Assembly: GCA_041741755.1 (NCBI GenBank)
Contig: JBGSJR010000030.1
Span: 1-64,000 of the forward strand
DNA length: 64,000 bases
Reading direction: 5' to 3'
From: Fusibacter_C sp041741755
GTDB taxonomy: Bacteria > Bacillota > Clostridia > Peptostreptococcales > Acidaminobacteraceae
The notes beneath the pieces are model-generated. The model worked only from the letters and a program-made list of their open reading frames with translations, ran no database searches and had not been told where the DNA came from. How positions within the stretch are numbered: position 1 is the first letter of the stretch; every line of letters starts with the position of its first letter. This document shows, in pieces, positions 53,201 to 58,254 of the stretch. Made by a program: the position numbers and the translations under genes.

Positions 53201-54248
53201 AAATATCCAAGATCGCCTTGTAGCCCTCCACGACCTTGACTGCCCATGGCGTCCAGGAGATTTGACCCAGCGGGCAGGCAGAATTGAACGACAAGGCAAC
53301 CTCAATGAGGAAGTCGGGATCTATCGCTATGTCACCGAAGCAACTTTCGATGCGTATCTCTGGCAGACCGTAGAAAATAAGCAAAAATTTATTTCACAGA
53401 TTATGACCTCCAAAAGTCCCGTCCGTTCCTGTGAGGATATAGATGAAGCAGCTCTCTCTTATGCGGAAATCAAGGCGCTTTGTGCAGGTAATCCTAGAAT
53501 CAAAGAAAAGATGGATTTAGATATCGATGTGGCACGCCTTAAGCTATTAAAGTCAAACCACCAAAGCAGTCAGTATCGCCTTGAAGATAATTTGCTGAAG
53601 TACTTTCCTGAGAACATTGAAAGAAATAAAGGGTACATCAGAGGCTTTGAGCAGGATTTACAGACCCTTAAAGCACACATTCCAAATGATGGCGAATTTC
53701 ATCCAATGGTTATTAAGTGCGATGCTTTGACAGATAAGGACAACGCAGGTGCAGCACTCTTAGAAGCATGCAAAGAAGTAAAAGGCAGTGAACCTGTGGA
53801 AATTGGCAGATACCGTGGATTTCCTATGCATCTGTCCTTTGATAGCTTTAACAGGGAATTTCAACTCACGCTAAAGGGTGCAATGAGTCACCCTACTAAG
53901 CTCGGTATGGATGCCAGAGGAAACCTTATTCGTATTGACAACGTTCTTGCTGCTATGCCTGAACGCTTAAGGGCAGTAACGGATCAGCTCGAAAATCTCT
54001 ACAATCAACAATCAGCTGCAAAAGCAGAGCTTGGCAAGCCTTTTCCACAAGAACAGGATCTAAAAGAAAAAACCGTGAGACTCTCTGCCCTCGATACAGA
54101 ACTTAATATGGACGCAGGCGGTCATGCCACCACTACTGATGCAATATGTAAAAAAGACCGCCCCTCCATCTTAGAGAGCTTAAAGCAACCGCCAAAATCA
54201 GGAAAGGAACAAAAGCTAAAGCACGAGAAACAAATGGAGGCACGATAA
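47217..54248 (+). CDS. Giant DNA methylase-SF2 helicase protein of conjugative elements
   Basis: A 2343-aa protein. Residues 1-230 are an ArdC-like/DUF-type N-terminus (GRLYKYPYHEQLMIYAQRPD). Residues 230-380 are polar, low-complexity linker, coded over the nested tnpV. Residues 390-650 carry repeated small domains. A class I methyltransferase follows: SAM site ILEPACGTGNFLGLLP near 817, and AIGNVPFGNYKL near 880 (NVPF in place of NPPY). A helicase occupies about 1460-2100: LLAHEVGAGKTFEMVAA near 1490, YVDEAHSYKN near 1653, FATGTPVSNSMTELYTM near 1705, and QRAGRIERQGN near 2018. Proteins of this type are carried by most Tn1549-like elements and probably protect or process transferred DNA. Substrate is not established. 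Confidence 0.9.
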   Translation: MPSKAQSFAQLAEDTATHLTSSLSNWTGFLTTVGRLYKYPYHEQLMIYAQRPDATACADYELWNNKMNRFVHRGSTGIALLDPTGDKPRLKYVFDVSDTGGRENSRRPFLWMMQDYHDEPILRMLTDKFGVEESSLSEAFDIIARNLSKEYYEDHREDIRSLTENSFLAEYDEDSLRTAFVDAATVSTTYTLMKRCGLDTQEYFSHEDFLPIFDFNTTDAVCLLGTGVSEQSGKVFRQIAITITKTDRERSSEHEQHQLSEERGLSDTQPEHNFTGTATRQIREDAESLPSGSPDSDVQFPPLERETLFPPVGDRPNSNQTNGTDHDRFTENTDTSRQDDTADAVGGIYEQLESAGRGNNPIGTDLQLSLFPSEEEQIQRIAESKMPSAFSLALTEIEHELLRGTGTQDGKFRVHQLYQALPDRKTAIDFLKQEYGYYGHSHAFTDGTSGFIDYQPSKGMAIQHYSFHNKVTLKWENVEKHLRALVVADRYLTTEEKAELESRNKASAGLVTPLLENEFPQLLQQAPITEEITQADIDAALQAWNSNLESKQYVVAYMQEHSRERNTAEWLKNEFGGNAPAFTVIKGDLTLELTWAKVQRYVAKLIAEDTFLTETEPAFDDFGDDLPHVAVEPPPIPYVHGDTVYLENNTAFIIEKIGQYDITLRDPSLFYPILRAESRESFLRLLERYPQPEAIQEQGENFRITDEHLGEGSKREKFQRNLAAITTLQTLEKDNRPATKAEQEILSKYIGWGGLSEVFDKDNNSFSAEFAQLKTALSEDEYDMARASTLNAHYTSPTVIKAIYSTVERMGFNTGNILEPACGTGNFLGLLPDSMTGSRLYGIELDSITGRIAKQLYPSANIAITGFEKAELPDNFFDLAIGNVPFGNYKLSEKRYNNQGFLIHDHFFAKALDKVRPGGVVAFITSKGTMDKQSPEVRRYLAQRAELLGAVRLPNNAFLKNAGTEVTSDILFLQKRDRPIDVDRDWIYLDINENDITLNKYFAEHPEMILGKMEMKSGQFGMESTCTPFPDADLSELLMTAMANIDGNIPEVELPDLEIATSTTLPADPTVKNFSYTLVDGEVYYRENSRMVRPELNQTAKERIVGLVNLRECVNDLIRYQLEDYGEDIIKQEQSRLNHLYDSFTSSYGLINSRGNSLAFNEDNSYYLLCSLEDVDENGNLKAKADMFTKRTIKKRADITSVDTASEALAVSIGEKAAVDMTYMAKLTGLPEEQLATELTGVIFRLPDPENENNPTYVTADEYLSGNVREKLRTAKLAARLSDSYTSNVLSLEAAQPKDLEASEIDVRLGATWIDKGYIEQFMYELFNTPWRHQGEIEVKYAHFTAEWSITNKNTIGYNNVAAYVTYGTDRANAYRILEDTLNLRDIRIYDTITDAEGKERRVLNKDATTLAQQKQQTIKDAFKEWIFKDADRRQILVKQYNEKFNSIRPREYDGQHIKFGGINPEISLRPHQVNAIAHILYGNNTLLAHEVGAGKTFEMVAATMESKRLGLCQKPLFAVPNHLTEQWASEFLRLYPAANILVATKKDFETRNRKKFCARIATGEYDAVIIGHSQFERIPMSIERQERLLREQIDEIIDGIEEIKSSGGERFTVKQLERTKKGLEERLKKLEAQERKDDVVTFEQLGVDRLYVDEAHSYKNLFLYTKMRNVAGLSTSDAQKSSDMFLKCRYMDELTGGKGIVFATGTPVSNSMTELYTMQRYLQYGTLQKNGLTHFDCWASTFGETVTAIELAPEGTGYRARTRFSKFFNLPELMAMFKEVADIKTADQLDLPTPKVIYETVAVKPTEIQTEMVKELSNRAAEVHANKVDPSIDNMLKITSDGRKLGLDQRIINPLLPDDKASKVNACVNNIYRIWQEGSEDKLTQLVFCDISTPKGKIMPQDQIAAKAASQTINGIELAVLDNCLPDSVTEPIVVFNVYDDIRNKLVAKGMPEHQVAFIHEANTEVRKKELFAKVRSGDVRVLLGSTAKCGAGTNIQDRLVALHDLDCPWRPGDLTQRAGRIERQGNLNEEVGIYRYVTEATFDAYLWQTVENKQKFISQIMTSKSPVRSCEDIDEAALSYAEIKALCAGNPRIKEKMDLDIDVARLKLLKSNHQSSQYRLEDNLLKYFPENIERNKGYIRGFEQDLQTLKAHIPNDGEFHPMVIKCDALTDKDNAGAALLEACKEVKGSEPVEIGRYRGFPMHLSFDSFNREFQLTLKGAMSHPTKLGMDARGNLIRIDNVLAAMPERLRAVTDQLENLYNQQSAAKAELGKPFPQEQDLKEKTVRLSALDTELNMDAGGHATTTDAICKKDRPSILESLKQPPKSGKEQKLKHEKQMEAR
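47977..48321 (+). CDS. tnpV: TnpV-family protein nested in a different frame of the methylase-helicase gene
   Basis: A 114-aa protein in the +1 frame relative to the surrounding gene. It reads MNNINYQKNGDYQIPNLSIT, then LGKYGRMRKAYLQDHRTAMF, LLLSEKLYFHLLEIDQTATR, QMQWVGYMNNLKAQAEEIIL. These blocks match the transposon-encoded TnpV family. AAAGGAG (47962-47968) lies eight bases before the ATG, an ideal ribosome site inside another gene. In the host frame the same DNA encodes low-complexity linker (Ser, Thr, Asp, Arg-rich), so the TnpV frame seems to be the one under constraint. TnpV's function is unknown. Confidence 0.8.
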   Translation: MNNINYQKNGDYQIPNLSITSQEQPLGKYGRMRKAYLQDHRTAMFNSLLLSEKLYFHLLEIDQTATRRMEQIMTDLQKTQTPPDKMTQQMQWVGYMNNLKAQAEEIILSELIYN

Positions 54249-54583
54249 TGGCAAAACGCGTACGAAATATTCAACTCCACTTTATGGTGACGGAACAGGA
54301 ACGCAGTTTTATAACAGAAAAAATGGAACAGCTCGGCACAAAAAATTTAGGAGCCTATCTTCGCAAGATGGCGGTAGACGGCTATGTAATACAGCTTGAT
54401 TTATCCGATATACGCGAGTTGGTCAGTCTCCTTCGTCGCACCAGTAACAGCTTAAATCAGCTTACGAAACGAGTACATGAAACAGGCAATATTTACGGCG
54501 ATGACATTGAAGAATTAAGAAAAAGCTATGATAAGCTTTGGGAAACGGCAGACGAAATACTCTGCCGTATTTCTGCAATTTAA
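54248..54583 (+). CDS. mobC: MobC-like relaxosome accessory protein
   Basis: A 111-aa protein: a ribbon-helix-helix-type start (KRVRNIQLHFMVTEQERSFI, then MEQLGTKNLGAYLRKMAVDG) and a C-terminal helix (LVSLLRRTSNSLNQLTKRVH) typical of MobC proteins. It binds near oriT and helps the relaxase nick DNA. Its ATG overlaps the stop of the methylase-helicase gene by one base (TAATG). The relaxase follows after one small membrane protein. Confidence 0.9.
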   Translation: MAKRVRNIQLHFMVTEQERSFITEKMEQLGTKNLGAYLRKMAVDGYVIQLDLSDIRELVSLLRRTSNSLNQLTKRVHETGNIYGDDIEELRKSYDKLWETADEILCRISAI

Positions 54584-54649
54584 ATCCATATCATAGACAG
54601 ACAGAAAAAGCTTTGGTACGCTTATCTCATAGAAATGGAGGTCGATTAT

Positions 54650-54934
54650 ATGCGAATATTGCTAAAAATATTGTTGTTTCCCATAACACTTATAGTATCT
54701 ATCATTTTACTTGTATGCCAGTTTGTCTGTATATTTAGCTCAATGCTACTTTCAATTTTGGCATTTGTATTGTTTGCACTTGGTCTTGCATCCATGGTTT
54801 TCTTGGGAGATGTAAAACAAGGACTAACTGCATTATTCATTGCCTTTCTCTTAAGCCCCTACGGATTGCCAATGATCGCCGCTTGGATCATTGGTACAAT
54901 AGGCGGAATCAATGAACGGCTCAAATCAATCTGA
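54650..54934 (+). CDS. CD1845-family small membrane protein
   Basis: A 94-aa protein with three membrane helices (about 5-27, 30-52 and 60-85) and a short charged end (GGINERLKSI). It matches the CD1845-type protein found between mobC and the relaxase in clostridial elements; function unknown. The ATG at 54650 has GGAGGT seven bases upstream; the ATG at 54635 has none. Confidence 0.8.
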   Translation: MRILLKILLFPITLIVSIILLVCQFVCIFSSMLLSILAFVLFALGLASMVFLGDVKQGLTALFIAFLLSPYGLPMIAAWIIGTIGGINERLKSI

Positions 54935-54961
54935 TGCCATGCACTTGTCATCTGAATATTT

Positions 54962-54998
54962 AAGCACTTAGATCGCTGGGTCTAAGTGCTATTTTTTT
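54962..54998 (+). terminator. Terminator or attenuator directly before the relaxase gene
   Basis: AGCACTTAGA and TCTAAGTGCT form a perfect 10-bp stem with an eight-base loop, then ATTTTTTT. It ends only 18 bases before the relaxase TTG codon, so read-through from mobC would be reduced and relaxase output limited. Confidence 0.85.
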
Positions 54999-55016
54999 GT
55001 AATGGGAGGTGTTATC

Positions 55017-56414
55017 TTGGCTACCACACGCTTAATTTCCATGCACCAAAACAAAGGCAAATCCATTGCCGACTGTCTTGCTGATCGTACCGATTATGCA
55101 AAAAATCCAAGCAAGACAAACGAGGGTGAATACATCAGCGCTTATGAGTGCGATCCCAAAACCATACAAGGTGAATTTCTCCTTTCAAAGCGACAGTATT
55201 CTGATATTACAGGTAGGCAGCAAGAAAATGATGTAATCGCTTATCAGATACGCCAGTCCTTTAAACCAGATGAAGTATCACCGGAGCTTGCTAACAAAAT
55301 TGGCTATGAATTAGGGTTGAGCTTTACCAAAGGGAACCATGCTTTTATCGTGGCAACTCACATTGACAAGGCTCATATTCACAATCACATTATTTTTAAT
55401 TCCACTTCCTTGGACTACACAAAAAAGTTCAGGGATTTTTTAGGCTCTGGAAAAGCTGTCGGCAAGATTTCTGATCGACTTTGCCTTGAAAATGGTCTGT
55501 CTATCATTGAAAATCCAAAGCGTGGAAAAAATCATTATGGCAAGTGGTTGGGCGATAAAAAACCGCTTACCTACTCTGAAAAACTACGTCAGATTATTGA
55601 TGAAATCCTTGCAAAAAAGCCTGCGAATTTTACTGTGTTCTTAGAAGAAATGAAACTGGTAGGCTATGAAATAAAACAAGGCAGCCATCTCTCCTTCAAG
55701 GGAGAAAATCAAAAGAAATTCATTCGCCTCCGTTCTCTCGGAAATGATTATTCCGAAGAAGCCATTAAGGCAATTATCAATGGTAAGAAGGCTCTAGCAA
55801 ATAAGAATAACCACCAAAAACCACTGCCTCGTGTTACTTTGCTTGTTGATATACAGGCAAAATTGCAAGCTGGCAAGGGTTCAGGCTATGAGCAGTGGGC
55901 AAAAATCTTTAACCTAAAACAAATGGCACAGACCATCAATTTCTTAACAGAAAATAAGCTTCTTGCTTATGCCGATTTAGAGAAAAAATCACAGACCGCC
56001 ACCGACAATTTCAATCAGCTATCTACGGAAATCAAGACTGCCGAAAAGCGCATGGCAGAGATCACCATACTTAAAGCTCATATCTTCAATTACGCAAAAA
56101 CCCGTGATGTTTATACGGCCTACCGCAAGGCAGGCTACTCCAAAAAATTCTATGAAGAACACACTGCTGATTTGCTTTTACACAAGGCAGCAAAAGCGAC
56201 TTTCGATGAACTTGCGATGAAAAAACTACCAACGATTAAAGATTTGCAAGTGGAGTATGCCGAGCTATTTGCTAAAAAGAAAAAAGCCTATGGGTCATAC
56301 CACGCTGCCAAGAAAGAAATGCAGGAAGTGTTGACCGCAAAGGCTAATATTGACCGACTTTTGCAAAGTGAACCACCTGCAAAAGAGAACGAAAAATCAC
56401 AGGATCAAAGATAA
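55017..56414 (+). CDS. Tn1549-type relaxase
   Basis: A 465-aa mobilisation nuclease that nicks oriT and leads the strand into the recipient. The N-terminal domain begins MATTRLISMHQNKGKSIADC (a Tn1549-relaxase signature). The metal-binding motif is ATHIDKAHIHNHIIFNST near residue 113, with the probable catalytic Tyr N-terminal to it in ISAYECDP or the DRTDYAKNP region. The C-terminal half (about 290-460) is helical and basic. TTG at 55017 is seven bases after GGGAGG; the ATG at 55002 overlaps that site. A terminator-like hairpin precedes it and a cluster of hairpins (candidate oriT) follows. Confidence 0.92.
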   Translation: MATTRLISMHQNKGKSIADCLADRTDYAKNPSKTNEGEYISAYECDPKTIQGEFLLSKRQYSDITGRQQENDVIAYQIRQSFKPDEVSPELANKIGYELGLSFTKGNHAFIVATHIDKAHIHNHIIFNSTSLDYTKKFRDFLGSGKAVGKISDRLCLENGLSIIENPKRGKNHYGKWLGDKKPLTYSEKLRQIIDEILAKKPANFTVFLEEMKLVGYEIKQGSHLSFKGENQKKFIRLRSLGNDYSEEAIKAIINGKKALANKNNHQKPLPRVTLLVDIQAKLQAGKGSGYEQWAKIFNLKQMAQTINFLTENKLLAYADLEKKSQTATDNFNQLSTEIKTAEKRMAEITILKAHIFNYAKTRDVYTAYRKAGYSKKFYEEHTADLLLHKAAKATFDELAMKKLPTIKDLQVEYAELFAKKKKAYGSYHAAKKEMQEVLTAKANIDRLLQSEPPAKENEKSQDQR

Positions 56415-56434
56415 TTTTGCCTATGCCATTTTCA

Positions 56435-56540
56435 GCTCACGAAGTGAGCGTAGCCACACAATTTATTGTGTGTTTAATGGGGATTGGGGATACTCCCCAA
56501 CAAGCAAAATTGCAAGGTGTGTACCACCTTGCCCTGCTTG
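56435..56540. promoter_or_regulatory. Cluster of four perfect hairpins, candidate oriT
   Basis: Twenty bases after the relaxase stop: GCTCAC-GAA-GTGAGC (56435-56449); CACACAAT-TT-ATTGTGTG (56455-56472); TTGGGGA-TAC-TCCCCAA (56484-56500); and a two-part stem CAAGCA ... GCAAGGTG-TGTAC-CACCTTGC ... TGCTTG (56501-56540). None has a T tract. Dense, perfect inverted repeats next to a relaxase gene are characteristic of origins of transfer. The nick site cannot be assigned by eye. No gene is seen in 56415-56762. Confidence 0.6.
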
Positions 56541-56678
56541 CCACTATTGTTTAGAGATAAAGTAGTGCATCAAGACATTACAATTCCTTATCCTATCATT
56601 ATTCTTGTTCGCTTACATCAAAGTGTAGATAATTATCACAAGAACTTGTGATTTTCTTTGCCTCTTTGTCATAAAATC

Positions 56679-56735
56679 TTGTAAGTCTATGAGGTCTGAT
56701 CTATAATATAATCGTAGTTACAATGCTTACAATGC
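56679..56735 (+). promoter_or_regulatory. Promoter and direct-repeat operator of the XRE regulator
   Basis: TTGTAA (56679-56684), a 17-bp spacer and TATAAT (56702-56707) form a good promoter. TTACAATGC occurs twice in direct tandem (about 56717-56735) just downstream of the start of transcription, a likely operator for autoregulation by the XRE protein. Confidence 0.7.
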
Positions 56736-56762
56736 AAAATCGGTGGTAAATGAGGAATGTAT

Positions 56763-57011
56763 ATGAATATCAGCTATAAAAAATTATGGATTGAACTTAT
56801 TGAGCGAGATATTAAGAAAAGTGATTTGAGAAAATTAACTGGATTATCGGCAGGAACAATTACAAAGTTGAATAAAAACGAGCCTGTTTCTATTACAGTA
56901 TTGCTATCAATATGTGATGTTCTACAGTGTGACATCGGTGATATTTGCTCAGCAATTCCAGCTGGCAGTGTTGCAGAAGATAAAATAAAACATTCAATAG
57001 AAACGGAGTGA
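56763..57011 (+). CDS. XRE-family (Cro/C1-type) regulator
   Basis: An 82-aa helix-turn-helix protein: MNISYKKLWIELIERDIKKS, LRKLTGLSAGTITKLNKNEP and VLLSICDVLQCDIGDICSAI. It is the short XRE regulator commonly found near the right end of Tn1549-like elements. The ATG at 56763 is seven bases after GAGG; the ATG at 56757 touches it. It has its own promoter and candidate operator. Expected role: control of excision or transfer genes. Confidence 0.88.
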   Translation: MNISYKKLWIELIERDIKKSDLRKLTGLSAGTITKLNKNEPVSITVLLSICDVLQCDIGDICSAIPAGSVAEDKIKHSIETE

Positions 57012-57016
57012 AAAAC

Positions 57017-57124
57017 ATGGAGAGCAATGTGTTAACGAAAGAGGTCAGTAACACATTGAGCCCTATCACTTGTAACCATCATCCCAATGGTTCTAAATGG
57101 AGTTTACTCATTCAAAACATTTAA
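57017..57124 (+). CDS. Small 35-aa protein after the XRE regulator
   Basis: A frame with GGAG eight bases before its ATG, five bases after the XRE stop codon. The product begins MESNVLTKEVSNTLSPITCN and ends SLLIQNI. No family recognised. It is followed by two terminators, so it would be the last gene of the XRE transcript. It could be a small accessory protein or the truncated start of a lost gene. Confidence 0.4.
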   Translation: MESNVLTKEVSNTLSPITCNHHPNGSKWSLLIQNI

Positions 57125-57169
57125 CCGAATCAAGCACTGTCGTAGAAAATGGCATAACCAAAAATATAA

Positions 57170-57206
57170 AAACACCGTAACTCATAGGAGGGTTATGGTG
57201 TTTTTT
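57170..57206 (+). terminator. Terminator after the XRE unit
   Basis: AACACCGTAAC pairs with GTTATGGTGTT (one mismatch), followed by TTTTTT. Confidence 0.75.
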
Positions 57207-57245
57207 CGTCCTAAATTCAAAAGAATATCAATTCTCGTGCATTAT

Positions 57246-57278
57246 GCATCGAACCATTCTGGCTCGATGCGTTTTTTT
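57246..57278 (+). terminator. Second terminator before the sigma-like gene
   Basis: GCATCGA and TCGATGC form a perfect 7-bp stem with an 11-base loop, followed by GTTTTTTT. Together with the one at 57170 it insulates the sigma-like gene from upstream transcription. Confidence 0.75.
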
Positions 57279-57375
57279 ATTCCTAAGCTTTATAGGTTTT
57301 TTAGATTAAACTCCGGGCGTGCTCCGCCGTCTGTCCTTTCAATCAGATTTTATAAAATTGAAAGGATGATTAAAT

Positions 57376-57801
57376 ATGAAAACCATAAACCTAAAGGATA
57401 TTTACCCTTATTACTTCACAAAAGATCAATTGATTGACGTGCCTGACGAGCTGGCACAAATATTCGCAGAATACACCAAAGCAGAGGAAACCTATGAACG
57501 AACAAAGCGTCGTTACAATGCCACATACTCCCTTGATCGCGGGGATGGTATTGAACGAGATATTCTCTTTGTTTCCCTCTCTCCCCATGAGCTTTACGAG
57601 CGCAAGCTAACACAAGAACAACTCCATGCAGCTATAGCATCATTGCCTGACAAGCAAGCAAAACGAATCTATGCCCATTTCTTTTTCGGCATGAGCAAAG
57701 CTGCAATCGCACGCTCCGAAGGTGTCAGCAAAGTATCCGTTTCAGAATCTATTGAAAGGGGATTACGTTCTATTGAGAAGTTTTTGAAGAAATTTCTCTA
57801 A
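57376..57801 (+). CDS. Sigma-70 region-4-like regulator of the element
   Basis: A 141-aa protein with a C-terminal helix-turn-helix of the sigma region 4 type (IASLPDKQAKRIYAHFFFGM, SKAAIARSEGVSKVSVSESI, then IERGLRSIEKFLKKF). The N-terminal half lacks a clear region 2. This protein type stands just before the excision/integration module in Tn916/Tn1549-like elements and is thought to control it. AAAGGAT is ten bases before the ATG. In this window no recombinase follows it. Confidence 0.85.
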   Translation: MKTINLKDIYPYYFTKDQLIDVPDELAQIFAEYTKAEETYERTKRRYNATYSLDRGDGIERDILFVSLSPHELYERKLTQEQLHAAIASLPDKQAKRIYAHFFFGMSKAAIARSEGVSKVSVSESIERGLRSIEKFLKKFL

Positions 57802-57842
57802 TCACAGGTTACAGAATACTAAAATAATGGCGGAGGGATTTT

Positions 57843-57881
57843 GTGCCAGTAAATGTAGCCAGCAATTTAACCACTGCCTGA
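57843..57881 (+). other. 12-codon frame with a good ribosome site, possible remnant of the integration module
   Basis: GGAGGG (57832-57837) is five bases before a GTG that opens a frame of only 12 codons (VPVNVASNLTTA, then TGA). A strong ribosome site on so short a frame, at the place where excisionase or recombinase genes stand in related elements, suggests a truncated gene. The rest of 57802-58225 contains only a terminator and the DUF3899-like remnant. Confidence 0.35.
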
Positions 57882-57934
57882 TTTAGGTGCCTAGAAAGGA
57901 AACGAATCAAAACCGAAAACATGTATAAGATAGT

Positions 57935-57975
57935 AAGCCAGATAGCAGCATTCATAGCTTCTATCTGGCTTTTTC
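57935..57975 (+). terminator. Terminator at the right end of the element
   Basis: AAGCCAGATAG and CTATCTGGCTT form a perfect 11-bp stem with a 15-base loop, followed by a T-rich tail (TTTTC). It ends the sigma-like transcript and is the last feature assigned to the element. Confidence 0.85.
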
Positions 57976-58254
57976 TTTACTTATTACAAGCACAATTTTA
58001 ATCAATTTCAGTTTAGCATCTAACGAAGCTTTTGGACACTTCAATCAGACTGCCACTATTCATCCAAAATCGTTGGTACATTGTTAAGGTGTTTTATAAA
58101 ACATCGATTACTTACTAGCAGAATCAAGCGCGATCCATTAACATTTTTGTCATTTGCGGATGGTTTGGCAATGGTAGGCATCACATATACAATCATTTTT
58201 TATGCCGGAGCTTGGATCGAAAATGCTAGTACATTGCAGAAATTATCTTATTGA
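57976..58254 (+). pseudogene. DUF3899-like membrane protein remnant lacking both ends
   Basis: An open plus-strand frame without a start codon encodes LLITSTILINFSLASNEAFG, HFNQTATIHPKIVGTLLRCF and DPLTFLSFADGLAMVGITYT, then IIFYAGAWIENA. The two hydrophobic stretches and the pattern LS-x-DG...G...(Y)AGA resemble the DUF3899 family of two-helix membrane proteins. The N-terminus is lost at the end of the element, and the C-terminus after AGAWIENA does not continue the family; the frame then overlaps the end of the 507-aa gene by 29 bases. The family match is by eye only. Confidence 0.45.

Larger units (their letters stand above)
27397..57975 (+). mobile_element. Tn1549/clostridial CTn-type integrative conjugative element, recombinase not found
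   Basis: A contiguous plus-strand set covers partition (parA, parB), a replication-initiator-like protein, coupling protein (VirD4, PcfB), mating channel (Maff2, VirB6-like, PrgI, VirB4, CHAP hydrolase), topoisomerase, antirestriction-type proteins (ArdC, methylase-helicase), and mobilisation (MobC, relaxase). Order and accessory DUFs (4315, 4366, 4316, TnpV, CD1845) match Tn1549-like elements. The left limit is approximate and placed at the RumA-like fragment. The right limit is placed at the terminator after the sigma-like gene, beyond which a chromosomal remnant begins. Tn1549 has int and xis beyond the sigma-like gene; here only a 12-codon frame is found. No direct-repeat attachment sites were recognised. 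Confidence 0.85.

Noticed and set aside
57087..57437. 116-codon plus-strand frame before the sigma-like gene
   Set aside because: It runs through two terminators and into the sigma-like gene in another frame, and has no ribosome site.
57921..58001. 26-aa hydrophobic peptide frame (MYKIVSQIAAFIASIWLFLY then LLQAQF), toxin-like
   Set aside because: It lies across the terminator hairpin at the end of the element and has no ribosome site at a useful distance. The hydrophobicity follows from the T-rich hairpin sequence.
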